A DNA stretch of 64,000 bases from Symplocastrum torsivum CPER-KK1 (GCA_019358875.1 JAHHIF010000035.1:1-64000), one strand, 5' to 3'. Numbered from the stretch's first letter, positions 9,121-18,570 are shown. Numbers and translations: made by a program. Notes: a model not told the origin generated them from the sequence alone.

Positions 9121-9269
9121 TATAGCGCGTCTAAATCATTTGTACAACCAACTGGCTTCATTACCTAATACTTGATGTTTGTGAAAAGTTTTTGGCTTGT
9201 AACTCTTAAGTTCTGACCTTTGCTTTTTCTGCTTTACCTGAGTTGTACGACTCAATTAGACGCGCTATA
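9121..9269. mobile_element. MITE, 149 bp, with ~28-bp terminal inverted repeats
   Basis: The ends are TATAGCGCGTCTAA (9121-9134) and its exact complement (9256-9269). The inverted repeat continues inward with GTACAAC on both sides (about 24 of 28 positions match). The element starts and ends with TA, the target used by IS630/Tc1-type elements. It is too short to encode a transposase. It ends 34 bp before the ATG of the next gene, so it probably supplies or displaces that gene's upstream region. Confidence 0.75.
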
Positions 9270-9303
9270 GTTTTTGTCTACCTGAGTGCAATGGCTTCAA
9301 TTT

Positions 9304-10098
9304 ATGAGTAAATTCAACTACGAATTAGTATCAACTACTACATCCAGTCAAGCTATTAGCATACTTGAAACTATACCTGTTGAAGTAAGGACATGGGCGG
9401 CAAGCATCCCCTTAAATCAACGTCACTATATTTTATCGCTATTATTTCATTTAATATCTGAAAATGCTCCAGAAACCAAGGCTGAGATTCTAGATGATTT
9501 TACAGCAGATAACTTAGTAGTAAAAATCCTTCAAGACCAAGTACCAGAACGACTAGTAAAACGATATTTAAAGAAGTTCCATATTAATAAGGAGTTGGAT
9601 GAATATGTTCTAAAAAATTATGTTAAACAATTTTATATTCATTCTAGCCGTGATTTAAACCAACAGCCTTATTTTTATTTGGATTCGGTTATTCAATTAG
9701 TTCACAATGCAGAAGAACGTAATAAGTTCTTCTATTATATTTTAGGCTGCGAAATCTTAAAAATGATGTTTCAAATGAGTTGGTTGCAGCATGAGCAATT
9801 GTATCAACTACAGAAGCATCAAGAGAGTTTTTTGAAGACATATATTAAACCGATTCAATATGCTCATAAAATCAATAAAATCATTGTTCCTAGACATGAA
9901 AATGTGTTTTTTGCTAAGCGTGATTACTTTATAAAAAAACCAAGGATTAAAAGTGAAAAATTAAATAGCTTAGTAATAGATACGTTTACGACCTATACGG
10001 TAACTAATTTAGGTTTTTTAATTATTCATCACCTCAATTTTTTGGTTTTTGATTATGACTATATTTATAATTCTGAGCCAGAAGGCATTTTTACATAA
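9304..10098 (+). CDS. Hypothetical protein, AT-rich
   Basis: 264 residues from ATG 9304; a GTG at 9286 would add six residues, but the ATG starts the natural-looking MSKFNYEL. I do not recognise the family. The protein is mostly helical, with many aromatic and basic residues (RHYILSLLFHLI, RLVKRYLKKFHI, RNKFFYYILGCEILKMMF) and no signal peptide or clear membrane span. A short hydrophobic stretch (LGFLIIHHLNFLVF) lies near the C-terminus. The DNA is clearly more AT-rich (many Lys, Asn, Ile, Tyr and AAA/TTT codons) than most genes in the window. A MITE abuts its 5' side. Transfer or relaxed selection are both possible. Confidence 0.6.
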   Translation: MSKFNYELVSTTTSSQAISILETIPVEVRTWAASIPLNQRHYILSLLFHLISENAPETKAEILDDFTADNLVVKILQDQVPERLVKRYLKKFHINKELDEYVLKNYVKQFYIHSSRDLNQQPYFYLDSVIQLVHNAEERNKFFYYILGCEILKMMFQMSWLQHEQLYQLQKHQESFLKTYIKPIQYAHKINKIIVPRHENVFFAKRDYFIKKPRIKSEKLNSLVIDTFTTYTVTNLGFLIIHHLNFLVFDYDYIYNSEPEGIFT

Positions 10099-10814
10099 TA
10101 GTTTGAATTGGGGGCGGAAATCCTCTAGCTCTAAGTCTTGGTAGGTTCACTAGCTACACATGGAACCTCCTCAGAGTGTTGTCCTGAAGACGGCATCGGG
10201 CGGTGTAGCCCCGTAGATACAGGGAGCCAAGCCTAAAAGAGAATTAAATTATCGTGTGAATGTGGACACTTGAGAGTGTTTTTGATAGCTTGATAATGGG
10301 TGTAAATGTGAAAATCAGCAGCCTACCTAGAGTGCATCTTTAAAACGCTTAAAACTGACTGCTCCATTTGGGCAGAAATCTAGTCTCTAAGATAGATAGA
10401 GTTTGTCGCTTCTACCACAACACAGCTTAACCTAACTTCTGCCTGAATTCACTCCTGACTAGCCTGTAAAAAAAAGCAATATAGATGATTGGCTAAACAC
10501 TGTAAGCCACCGATAAGGTGTACGCTGTCAGTACTGACTTAGCAGCAATTTGGGAACACATTTTGGGTGTTCAATGCAACTTAGTCATGTATCGAAGTGT
10601 AGTGACTAAGGCACCACAGTCTAGCAATCCTTTAGAAATGCTTGAACTATCACTGACATAAGGTAGTCACTTCATGATGGACTAACAGACTTAAGCTTTC
10701 AAGTTAATCCAAACAATGCTCATCCGCAGGGTGATGCAATCAACTCTCAATGGCGCAACTTCCTAAGAGTTTGCCCCAGTCTATATTGTGCAAGGATTTT
10801 GAGGATAACTACAC
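10099..10814. other. Gene-free region
   Basis: About 715 bp with no convincing gene. A 34-codon open stretch (10135-10236) has G+C-rich, ordered-looking sequence, unlike its surroundings, and may be a fragment of a former coding region. I cannot name it. The last ~20 bp precede the regulator gene and include AGGAT before its ATG. Confidence 0.4.
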
Positions 10815-11177
10815 ATGAGTAAAATATTGCTTGTCGAAGACAACCCTTCTCAGATGGCGTTGATGGAGAGTTACCTACGTGAGAGCGGTCATATCGTCAT
10901 TCGTCTATCTGATCCCAAGAGCGCTTTTAATAAAGTAATAGAACAACAGCCTGATCTCATTGTTACAGATGTTGTGATGCCTGGAATGAGCGGATTTGAG
11001 TTGTGTCGTAAACTCAAAAACAATACAGCTACGGCTAATATTCCTGTTATCATTTGTTCTTCTAAAGATCAGGAAATTGACCGCCTCTGGGGTATGAAGC
11101 AAGGGGCAGCCGCCTACTTGACCAAACCCTTCTCACGAGAACAGCTACTTCGTACCGTTCAATTAGCTGTGGTGTGA
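10815..11177 (+). CDS. CheY-like single-domain response regulator (PilH type)
   Basis: 120 residues forming one complete receiver domain and nothing else. Acidic pocket residues E8/D9, phospho-acceptor D52 (in IVTDVVMPG) and the conserved K104 (YLTKPF) are all present. The CSSK and WGMKQGA motifs are shared with the second single-domain regulator at 36264, placing both in the PilH/CheY-like class that controls type IV pili or motility in cyanobacteria. With no output domain it must act by protein contact. No kinase gene is adjacent. The stop codon lies 1 bp from the broken oxidase remnant on the other strand. Confidence 0.88.
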   Translation: MSKILLVEDNPSQMALMESYLRESGHIVIRLSDPKSAFNKVIEQQPDLIVTDVVMPGMSGFELCRKLKNNTATANIPVIICSSKDQEIDRLWGMKQGAAAYLTKPFSREQLLRTVQLAVV

Positions 11178-11178
11178 A

Positions 11179-11602
11179 CTACCACTCATCCTTCGGCGCA
11201 TAGTCTACTTGTTTGGAGTGATTAACAGTTTGCCAACCATAAAAGGTTGAGATTTTCACTCCAGAGCCATCAACAGAAGGAATACCATACGGGATTTCTC
11301 CATAGTTGTCATTCATGTGCGCCATGAATACAGGTAGCGTTCTGGGTTCGTAGTCTTCTGGTTTATCTGCCCTGAAAAAGGCTAACTGACAAGGCATAAT
11401 GCTTAGGGGTAAGTTTAGTCCTAGATTTGCCAGAAGCAATTGCGTCCAACTACCTGTAGTAATCACCAACTTGGCAGCAGAATAGGTTTCGAGTTCAGTT
11501 CAGACTTCGACGCGATCGCTTTTGCACGATACTTGAATAACCGGGGTAGTAGCTTGTATTACCGCCCCCCTTTGCCTGTGCCAAACGGATGTGAGCGAGA
11601 CA
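11179..11602 (-). pseudogene. Fragment of FAD-dependent amino-acid oxidase (sarcosine / N-methyltryptophan oxidase type)
   Basis: The intact part (11179-11469) encodes VITTGSWTQLLL, the LPLSIMPCQLAFFRAD stretch, YGIPSVDGSGVK and STFYGW, all from the middle of monomeric sarcosine oxidase/SolA-type flavoenzymes. Upstream homology continues in the same frame (SDRVEV, then ELETYSAAKL) but crosses a TGA at 11500-11502. Further upstream it changes frame at a G6 run (plus-strand C6, 11565-11570), where CLAHIRLAQAKG joins GAVIQATTPV if one G is removed. The N-terminal FAD-binding GxGxxG region and the C-terminal third are gone. The 3' truncation point touches the end of the regulator gene. Non-functional. 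Confidence 0.75.
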
Positions 11603-11654
11603 CCGTAAGATTGTGCCATAACTTAACGGCTGCTATGTTGCTTAATCTGTAGTT

Positions 11655-13598
11655 CTATTTCCCAGAATTTAAAAGGTTTTCAACCCGCCGAGAAAGAACT
11701 ACCTGAATATGCTTTTTCCTAGCCTGGGTTGACAGTTCACTAAGCTGTTCATTTAGAGAAACACCAGACCTCAAGTTATTTAGAAAGCCTGTAAATCCTA
11801 GAAAAGCTAGTTCACAGATTGCTTGATGGCTAAACTTTCCATAAAAATAACCACCGTGAACATTTATGTTTTCAGAGCCACGTTTGAAAAAATAAGCATT
11901 AATTAGCCGAAAGTAATCCCAATAATTCAGAACAGGTTTTCTAAGCGCATAGCTAACTATCCCCTCCGATTGGCTTCCTTCTTGAAGTGTGAAGTCCGTA
12001 TAGTCTGTGCAGTCAAAATAGGTAAATAGATCTGCAACTGGCAAATCTTCAACTAAATTTGACTTATCTTTTTCAACTGTATTTGGAGGTCGTAGTTCAG
12101 TTAAATTTCTATGTTCCTGATTTGAAACACGAATTTCAAGTTCTAGATAAGGCTTCGTAAGCGCTCCATTTTTTAAATTGACTATTCCATAGTCTTGCTC
12201 TTCCAGTTTCCGAACTCGACGGTCATCTTTATTCTCAAAACGCCTAGCTGTTAAATTACCTAGTCTATAACCACTGAAGCGGGTTCTTGCTGGAAAGCTG
12301 AAATAATTTGCGGCTGTTGAGGCAAGACGTAATGCTAAATCTCCCTCATTACTGAAGACATAAGCTTCCTCACATCGACGTAGAGAAGACCTTAAAAAAT
12401 TGCTTCTCCGAGGCATGATCGATTCTGTGGGAATATCAGGCGCAACTAGAATTAACCTACCCAGAGAAAAAACACGACCAATCTCTGAAGAGGGATTCTT
12501 TTGAATTGAGTTTGGATCAAACACGTCAGAAAGGATGCGTATCGTGTTTGTAACTACCATGCATCCCATACTATGACCGATGAAATTTAATTTAATCTTA
12601 GGAATTTGGTTGATGATTTCTTGTTCTATTTCTGCTTTCTGGTTTGCCTTCTTCCAGAGTGCCATTCTTTTGGCTCTATCTGCAGCTTGCCATGCTTCCT
12701 TAGTTTCTCCAATCTCATTGAGTAAATCTTCTGTTAGGTTTTTGGTTTCAATGAGATCAAAAAGTTTAGTTTCAAATACGGCTTGGTCGAGTTGCCTCAG
12801 TAACTCAACTAAATCTAGAACACCATAGTTAGTTGCTCGGTAATTGTCGCGCAAGTAGGTAGCCAGTCTTAAGGCAATTAGAGCTAAAACTATAGCCAAA
12901 GAAGCGACAAATAGAATGAGAAGGAGTACTAGTAAAGTTTGGGGAATAACTGGACTATAAATTGCAACTGCACCTATTAATAGTCCCAGGAATAGTACCC
13001 AAAGCGGCAATCGAGGCAGTAAGGGAATAGCATCTCCTAATTTCAGGAGAACTAGCGTAGCAAAAATCGCAAAGATGCCAATCGATAACAATACGGCTAA
13101 AGCAGAAAAGGTACGAGGTTGTACAAGTATTAATACGGTTGTAATGATGCCAAGTACTAAGGCACTACTGAAAATCCCTGTTAAAAGAGTCGGTAGCGAC
13201 TTAAGTGCGTATCCTAGTTTATCTTTAAACGCAATAGCTTTTTGGTTAGAAGGCTCACGATCAGGCTCATCTTTCATCGGGTTTTCAGAGGGCCAACAGT
13301 ACCCAAGAAAAACTGAGCTTTTTGGTTGACAAATACTGGTAGCGTACTTGTGAATAATTCTAAAACGCTCTTTTGCATCAGAGCGTTTAGTCCCATAACC
13401 ATGTATTGATACCACAATTTGTGGGTTGTCACTTTCTGCCAAATACCGCGCCATTTCTCTAAGTGACTCTTCTACTGAAGTATTTGGATAGGTAGGTTCA
13501 TCTTCGACGTTAATGGATGCCGTACTTGTTACATAGTATCCAAGAAGATCTTCGGTAAAGCCCTGAATTGGATCAATAGAGAATGCTGAATCGGTCAT
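11655..13598 (-). CDS. Membrane alpha/beta-hydrolase fold protein
   Basis: 647 residues. The N-terminal part has a beta-strand and oxyanion-type motif, IVVSIHGYGT. Then comes a cluster of four hydrophobic segments (about residues 130-245: LTGIFSSALVLGIITTVLI, LAVLLSIGIFAIFATLVLL, LWVLFLGLLIGAVAIY, LLVLLLILFVASLAIVLAL). These are inserted before the nucleophile elbow FIGHSMGCM (Ser in GHSMG). A following LILVAPDIP strand is consistent with the catalytic core. The C-terminal part (DLFTYFDCTDYTDF, then a GGYF/GKFSHQ stretch) is unlike common lipases. The hydrolase core is thus interrupted by a membrane module, suggesting action on lipids or esters at the membrane. No operon partner is evident. 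Confidence 0.7.
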   Translation of the reverse strand: MTDSAFSIDPIQGFTEDLLGYYVTSTASINVEDEPTYPNTSVEESLREMARYLAESDNPQIVVSIHGYGTKRSDAKERFRIIHKYATSICQPKSSVFLGYCWPSENPMKDEPDREPSNQKAIAFKDKLGYALKSLPTLLTGIFSSALVLGIITTVLILVQPRTFSALAVLLSIGIFAIFATLVLLKLGDAIPLLPRLPLWVLFLGLLIGAVAIYSPVIPQTLLVLLLILFVASLAIVLALIALRLATYLRDNYRATNYGVLDLVELLRQLDQAVFETKLFDLIETKNLTEDLLNEIGETKEAWQAADRAKRMALWKKANQKAEIEQEIINQIPKIKLNFIGHSMGCMVVTNTIRILSDVFDPNSIQKNPSSEIGRVFSLGRLILVAPDIPTESIMPRRSNFLRSSLRRCEEAYVFSNEGDLALRLASTAANYFSFPARTRFSGYRLGNLTARRFENKDDRRVRKLEEQDYGIVNLKNGALTKPYLELEIRVSNQEHRNLTELRPPNTVEKDKSNLVEDLPVADLFTYFDCTDYTDFTLQEGSQSEGIVSYALRKPVLNYWDYFRLINAYFFKRGSENINVHGGYFYGKFSHQAICELAFLGFTGFLNNLRSGVSLNEQLSELSTQARKKHIQVVLSRRVENLLNSGK

Positions 13599-13899
13599 CG
13601 GTTTATTCTTGCTGCAAGTCTAGGTATTGAGTTGATGAAAGGAAAGAAGATAAAGACTACTCAACTTAGCTTGCCAGGTTGACCACTTGCTGCTACCTAG
13701 TTGACTAAAAGTTTAAAAGAAAGCTTACTTAAAGCAACCTGGAAGCGTGAGTTGATTTACCTTTAGTCACCCCTTTAAAAATCCTGAATGAGCTATACAA
13801 TAGCTTGGATTCATTTAGACATAAAAACCTACGCTATAGCAGATTTGAGACATAATTTAGCATAGAAATTTACACAGTCTAAACTCGCGATCGCATCTT
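13599..13899. other. Gene-free region
   Basis: About 300 bp between two minus-strand genes; AT-rich, with a HIP1-like site near 13888. No terminator or repeat with a strong stem was seen. Confidence 0.35.
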
Positions 13900-14217
13900 C
13901 TAAGGTACTCCCAAAAGAAGCGATCGCAAAATCCAAACCGTACCAATCCCAGTTAGCATTGCCAAAATCAAGTTGCCACTTCTGATTGCTACTACAACTG
14001 TTGCTAGTGCGGCACCTACCTCAGCTAGACTCTGCGTTAGTACGGTTGGTGCAACGATAGAGATAAGAACAGCACCGGGAATCTGATTTAACCAACTCCT
14101 CATCCGATTGGAAAGAGTGACTCGGTTCATCAGCCATAGCCCAGCAATACGGGTGGCATATGTCACTACTGCCATTCCCAAAATTACCAGAAGCGTTGTT
14201 GAATCAATCTGCATCAC
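13900..14217 (-). CDS. azlD: AzlD-family branched-chain amino acid export subunit
   Basis: 105 residues, four hydrophobic segments (LLVILGMAVVTYATRIAGL, then AVLISIVAPTVL and others), matching the small AzlD/YgaH subunit in length and pattern. Together with AzlC it forms an inner-membrane exporter of branched-chain amino acids in characterised bacteria. Its start overlaps the end of azlC by 14 bp, so the two are translationally coupled. A HIP1 site lies just inside and just after the stop. Confidence 0.82.
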   Translation of the reverse strand: MMQIDSTTLLVILGMAVVTYATRIAGLWLMNRVTLSNRMRSWLNQIPGAVLISIVAPTVLTQSLAEVGAALATVVVAIRSGNLILAMLTGIGTVWILRSLLLGVP

Positions 14218-14896
14218 GTATCGCCCCCACAGAACTCCCAGCGATTCCCCCTAGCAGGATGTACCACTTACCTGGTAACCAGTAAGCCGTAGCCACAGCA
14301 ACAATTGCCGCCACAGTCCAAGGTAAAAAATTGGATTTACCCCGCCACAGCGAGACTAGCAACACAATAAATACGGCTGTAAAGGCAAAATCTAAGCCCC
14401 ACTGTGCTGGATCTGTAATCTTACTGCCAAGCAGTTGCCCAACAACTGTTGAACTAACCCAAGCGATAAACGTCATTAAGCCAGTTCCTAGCAAAAAGCC
14501 AGCATTGGGTTTTCCTTTGGCAAACTCAGCCATCGTTAGCGCCCAACTTTCATCGTTGAGGAAGAAGAAACAACCGTAAGCTTTCCAGGTAGGCAGTTTC
14601 AAAAACCAAGGGCTTAAGGAGGCACTCATCAAGATGTGTCGCAAGTTAATCACCAACGTGGTGAGAAGGAGTGTTGCAATCGGTAGTGGTGAGTGCCATA
14701 ACTCCACCGCAATAAACTGGGATGCACCTGCAAAAACCAAACTACTCATTAAGAACGCTTCAACTAAGCTTAGTCCCGCCTGACGCGCAAGCACACCGAA
14801 TGAAACACCATACGTGAAGATAGAAAGCGCCAGGGGAAGACTTCGCTTAATCCCAGCGATAACACCACTCCAATCAGCGGCTACTGGTTCTTTCAT
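14204..14896 (-). CDS. azlC: AzlC-family branched-chain amino acid transporter subunit
   Basis: 230 residues with several membrane spans and the AzlC/YgaZ signature region: SFGVLARQAGLS, SLVFAGASQF, NLRHILMSASL and LNDESWAL. It is the large subunit of the two-component AzlCD exporter and is first in the pair, overlapping azlD. The exact cargo is inferred from family (leucine, isoleucine, valine or analogues), not from sequence. The ATG start gives a short cytoplasmic leader (MKEPVAADW) before the first span. Confidence 0.85.
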   Translation of the reverse strand: MKEPVAADWSGVIAGIKRSLPLALSIFTYGVSFGVLARQAGLSLVEAFLMSSLVFAGASQFIAVELWHSPLPIATLLLTTLVINLRHILMSASLSPWFLKLPTWKAYGCFFFLNDESWALTMAEFAKGKPNAGFLLGTGLMTFIAWVSSTVVGQLLGSKITDPAQWGLDFAFTAVFIVLLVSLWRGKSNFLPWTVAAIVAVATAYWLPGKWYILLGGIAGSSVGAIRDAD

Positions 14897-15031
14897 GAGA
14901 CTGCAAAGGTTAAGTTAAGTGGATTACATCTTGCAGCTTAGGTAGTCTAAGTTAAGCCGTCTTGTACATTATTGCTCCCAAGGTAGTATTGCCTTAGCGT
15001 GACTTAAGAGCTTAAGTCAGTGCCATTCTAT

Positions 15032-17377
15032 TTATTTCACTCGTTGCAATATCGTTCGTTTTGGGTCAAGAATTTTTTGACCAACACCGGGAAACTTAAC
15101 AGCAATACTAATCTTGCTTCCTGAACCGAAAACATGCGTCACTTCGCCAGTACCAAAGAAATCATGAATCAGCAACTCACCAACTTTCCAGTCTGCTGAT
15201 TGTTTTGTTGAGCGTTTAGTCGTTTGCTGTCTGGGTTCTGTAGCTGAAGTCAGAGGTTCACTACTGGCTTTAACTTTTACTAGTGTGCTGCTGATGAGTT
15301 CTTTCGGTATTTCTCCAAGGAACTGAGAACGTACAGCCGCTTCACGATTACCATAAAGCCGACGCTCACGAGCATGGGAAAGATACAGTTGTTCTTGAGC
15401 GCGGGTAATGCCGACATAACACAAACGACGTTCTTCTTCCAATGCCGCAGGGTCATCCATTGAGCGGAAGTTAGGGAATAACCCTTGCTCTAACCCTACC
15501 AAAAAGATTACTGGAAATTCTAATCCTTTAGCTGAGTGGAGTGTCATTAGAGAGACGGCTTTTTGCCCATCTTTTAAGTCATCCAAGTCTGAGGCAAGGG
15601 AAGCGTTGGCGAGAAACCCTCCTAAGCTTGTATCTTCGTTCTCTTCCTGAAATTGGAGAACAGCGTTATAAAGTTCGGAGACGTTTTCTAGTCGGTTCTC
15701 AGCTTCATCAGTGCCTTGTTTTTGCAAGTCCTGAACATAACCTGACTCTTCCATAATCCCTTTGACAATTTCAGCGGCTGAGAAGTTCTCAACTTGCTCT
15801 TGCCACCGTGTAATTAAATCAGCAAAGCTATTAACACCCTTGGCTGAACGTCCCGCTAGAGTAGCCACTGAGGTTTTGTCGCTGAGGATTTCCCACAAGG
15901 GGACACCTAATTGTTGTGCAGCACCAACAAGGTTATCAATCGTCGCTTGACCAATGCCGCGTCGGGGGGTGTTAATAATTCGCAGAAGGCTAACCGTATC
16001 ATCCGGATTTGCGATCGCTCTTAGGTAAGCCAACGCATCTTTAATTTCTTTCCGGTCATAGAACTTTAACCCACCAACAATAATGTAAGGAACTTTACCT
16101 CGCAAGGCATCCTCAAAGGGACGAGATTGAGCATTAGTACGGTAAAGGATGGCAAAACTTCCCCAGTCCAGTTCCGGGTTTTGTTCTTCCATTTTACGGA
16201 TTTGGTTCACAACAAAGTGCGCCTCGGCAACTTCATCGTCTGCTTTGTGACAATAAATTTGTTCTCCGATACCGCGTGTTGCTTTCAGTACCTTATCAAT
16301 ACGCTGGGTGTTGTTCTCAATCAAGTAGTTAGCGGCTTGGAGAATGTTTTCTCTAGAACGATAGTTTTCCTCCAATTTCACCATTGTTCGAGTATCATCA
16401 TCCGGCAAGCCATCACCAAAGTCTTCTTGAAATTCTAATAAGATGGTGTAGTCTGCCATCCTAAACGAATAGATGGATTGGTCAGCATCTCCCACTACAA
16501 AGATTGAGCGATTTTGCCAATTCCACTCACTCTTTCTCGTTTCTCCATTGGTAACAAGTAAGCGAATCAAATCATATTGAATTCGATTTGTATCTTGATA
16601 TTCATCGACCAAAATGTGTTGAAATTGTTGATGCCAATACCCTAAGACAGATTCATTCTGTTGGAATAGCCGGACGGGTATCAAAATCAAGTCATCAAAA
16701 TCAAGAGCGTTGTTAGCCGCTAGTTGGTCTTGGTAAGAACTATAGACTTGAGAAAGCACTCGCCCTTTGTAATCAGGCTGATTTTTCTCAATATCATTAG
16801 GTGTTAAACCTTGGTTTTTCGCGTTACTAATGGCGTAGCGCATCGAACGAGGGTTAAATTTTTTATCGTCCAGGTTTAACTGTTTAGTGACAATATTTTT
16901 AACGAGACTCTGGGCATCTGATTCGTCAAAGATAGAAAAACTACGTTTCCACTGATGTCCTTTGTCGTCTTGATATTTATTGATATCGAAACGCAGAATC
17001 CGCGAAAATAGGCTGTGGAATGTACCAATCCACAACGGCTTGATGTAGGTTTTGTAAACACGCGATCGCAACTGGACTTGCTCCTCGGCTGGCAGTAGTT
17101 CCAAGCGTTGACCGTGTTTTGAAAGCGCCAGTTGTTGAGCGAATACTTTCTCAATCCGCTCTTTCATCTCCCGTGCAGCTTTATTAGTAAAGGTTACCGC
17201 GAGGATATTTTCCGGAGCGACCTTGTGCTTGAGAATTAGATTGGCGATTCGATACGTTAGCGCCCTCGTCTTGCCGGAACCTGCGCCAGCAACTACAAGT
17301 AAAGGTCCGCAGTAATGTTCGACAGCGCGACGTTGGGAGGAATTGAGGTGGCTGAGGAAGTCAGTGGTTTGAGTCAT
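15032..17377 (-). CDS. pcrA: ATP-dependent DNA helicase PcrA/UvrD (superfamily 1A)
   Basis: 781 residues, the usual length. Motifs in order: Q-motif region (LNSSQRRAVEH), Walker A GAGSGKT (about 31-37), motif Ia (TFTNKAAREM), Walker B DEYQDTN, motif III (GDADQSIYSFR), motif IV (LEENYRS) and motif V/VI (TLHSAKGLEF, YVGITRAQE). The C-terminal ~55 residues form the Tudor-like domain seen in PcrA (VGELLIHDFFGTGEV). In known bacteria this 3'-5' helicase acts in nucleotide excision repair, in clearing recombinase filaments and in replication of rolling-circle elements. It appears to be a single-gene unit and intact. Confidence 0.93.
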   Translation of the reverse strand: MTQTTDFLSHLNSSQRRAVEHYCGPLLVVAGAGSGKTRALTYRIANLILKHKVAPENILAVTFTNKAAREMKERIEKVFAQQLALSKHGQRLELLPAEEQVQLRSRVYKTYIKPLWIGTFHSLFSRILRFDINKYQDDKGHQWKRSFSIFDESDAQSLVKNIVTKQLNLDDKKFNPRSMRYAISNAKNQGLTPNDIEKNQPDYKGRVLSQVYSSYQDQLAANNALDFDDLILIPVRLFQQNESVLGYWHQQFQHILVDEYQDTNRIQYDLIRLLVTNGETRKSEWNWQNRSIFVVGDADQSIYSFRMADYTILLEFQEDFGDGLPDDDTRTMVKLEENYRSRENILQAANYLIENNTQRIDKVLKATRGIGEQIYCHKADDEVAEAHFVVNQIRKMEEQNPELDWGSFAILYRTNAQSRPFEDALRGKVPYIIVGGLKFYDRKEIKDALAYLRAIANPDDTVSLLRIINTPRRGIGQATIDNLVGAAQQLGVPLWEILSDKTSVATLAGRSAKGVNSFADLITRWQEQVENFSAAEIVKGIMEESGYVQDLQKQGTDEAENRLENVSELYNAVLQFQEENEDTSLGGFLANASLASDLDDLKDGQKAVSLMTLHSAKGLEFPVIFLVGLEQGLFPNFRSMDDPAALEEERRLCYVGITRAQEQLYLSHARERRLYGNREAAVRSQFLGEIPKELISSTLVKVKASSEPLTSATEPRQQTTKRSTKQSADWKVGELLIHDFFGTGEVTHVFGSGSKISIAVKFPGVGQKILDPKRTILQRVK

Positions 17378-17792
17378 GGCGACGCGAGGCGACTGGGTAC
17401 CGTCTTTGGAAGAGAGTCTGTTCTAGTCCAAGGTATCGTATCTTCTCACAATACTGTATGGAAAAAGGCGATCGCCTAGCGCTGCTGCAAGCAGAACGCT
17501 TCTCAGCACAGGTGTAATCCCTACCCCAGACGTGTTTGTACATCGGAGTCGATAATAGGGATGAGATAAGTAGATTAACTTAAAAAACAAACATATTGAC
17601 CTAACCCCCCAACCCCCTTCCCTACCAGGGAAGGGGGAGTCAGGTTACCCACTCAAGAGCAGGAGAGGGGCTAGGGGAGAGGTCAACGTTTAACGTTCTC
17701 TTGAGTTGAGTTACTTACCAACAAAAAAACGCACAGATGTAGAGTGCTAACCAGGAACACAAGAGCCAATTCGTAGGGAAGCAGCACAAATT
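17378..17792. other. Intergenic region with a dispersed cyanobacterial repeat
   Basis: About 415 bp between divergent pcrA and the Uma2 gene. It includes HIP1 (near 17468) and the C/G-rich hairpin described separately. The flanking text (ACCCCCCAACCCCC, then AGAGGGGCTAGGGGAG) is typical of a dispersed intergenic repeat in cyanobacteria. Confidence 0.5.
17613..17637. repeat. Perfect 11-bp hairpin within a dispersed repeat
   Basis: CCCCCTTCCCT (17613-17623) pairs exactly with AGGGAAGGGGG (17627-17637) around a 3-nt loop. There is no adjacent T-run, so it is better read as a repetitive-element hairpin than as a terminator. Confidence 0.75.
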
Positions 17793-18470
17793 GTGATGAT
17801 TTCTACACAAGTGAGTGAGCTTGAACTGGAAGACTTTCAAGGCAAGGTTACCCAAAATGTTGTGCTACCTAATGTAAGTTGGCAGACCTACAAAGCCTTA
17901 CTAGCTGACATGGGCGACCATCGTGCCACCCGTCTCACCTACAATCGGGGAGTCCTCCAAATCAAGCTGCCATCCAAGCTTCACGAAATTATTAATCAGT
18001 TGTTGGCAAGAATTGTCACTACTTTAACTGAAGAACTGGATTTGGATGTGATCAATTTGGGTTCGACAACCCTAGAGCGAGAGGAACTCGATCAAGGCGC
18101 AGAACCAGATACGTGTTTTTATATTCAAAATGCTAACCAACTCCAAGGACTCGATCCTGAGATTCCTGAAAATTTGCCACCCGATCTGGTGATTGAAGTC
18201 GATATTACGAGTCCTTCCACCCGCAGAATTGAGGTTTACCAAGCGTTAGGTATCCCTGAAGTTTGGTGCTACACGAAAAAACAGGGTTTGAAAATCTATC
18301 ACCTGCAAATCGATGAGTGCGATCGCAACTATGTCGAGTCAGCATTTAGCCTCGCCTTTCCAAAGGTGTCTGCTGCGGTACTCAACCAATTTTTGCTTTC
18401 ACGCCAAACTCAAAACGAAAATACGGTAATTCGTGCTGTCCGAACTTGGATTCAAAGTCAGGTTTCTTGA
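17793..18470 (+). CDS. Uma2 family (DUF820) putative endonuclease
   Basis: 225 residues with the PD-(D/E)XK-like Uma2 core: RLTYNRGVLQI, KLHEIINQLLARIV, the catalytic-type EPDTCFYI and PPDLVIEVDITS segments (EPD, then E-V-D), and the IPEVWCYTK motif. The family is greatly expanded in cyanobacteria and is named as a restriction-endonuclease-like fold; the biological role is not established. It lies 100 bp upstream of the EACC1-caspase pair on the same strand and could share its transcript. A second, diverged member is at 47736. Confidence 0.82.
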   Translation: MMISTQVSELELEDFQGKVTQNVVLPNVSWQTYKALLADMGDHRATRLTYNRGVLQIKLPSKLHEIINQLLARIVTTLTEELDLDVINLGSTTLEREELDQGAEPDTCFYIQNANQLQGLDPEIPENLPPDLVIEVDITSPSTRRIEVYQALGIPEVWCYTKKQGLKIYHLQIDECDRNYVESAFSLAFPKVSAAVLNQFLLSRQTQNENTVIRAVRTWIQSQVS

Positions 18471-18570
18471 TTCGTGCACAAGGTCTAATATTCTATTTAC
18501 CTTGCTGTGGAATGGAAAATCTAGTAATTATAATCAGCACTAAGACTTGTGGCAGGACTCTGAGAATAAG

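Larger units (their letters stand above)
8381..9303. other. Long gene-free region with repeats
   Basis: About 920 bp without a convincing gene. It holds a heptamer tandem repeat (8386-8409), two HIP1 sites near 8490 and 8521, a 14-bp inverted repeat (8968-9022) and a MITE (9121-9269) that ends just upstream of the next gene. The area is AT-rich. No RNA gene was recognised. Confidence 0.5.

Noticed and set aside
10135..10236. 34-codon open stretch that faintly recalled the end of a TnpB-type transposase
   Set aside because: No catalytic motif, no upstream coding frame and no recognisable IS end; the resemblance could not be anchored.
17613..17637. Hairpin as a terminator for pcrA or Uma2
   Set aside because: It lies upstream of both divergent genes and has no T-run.
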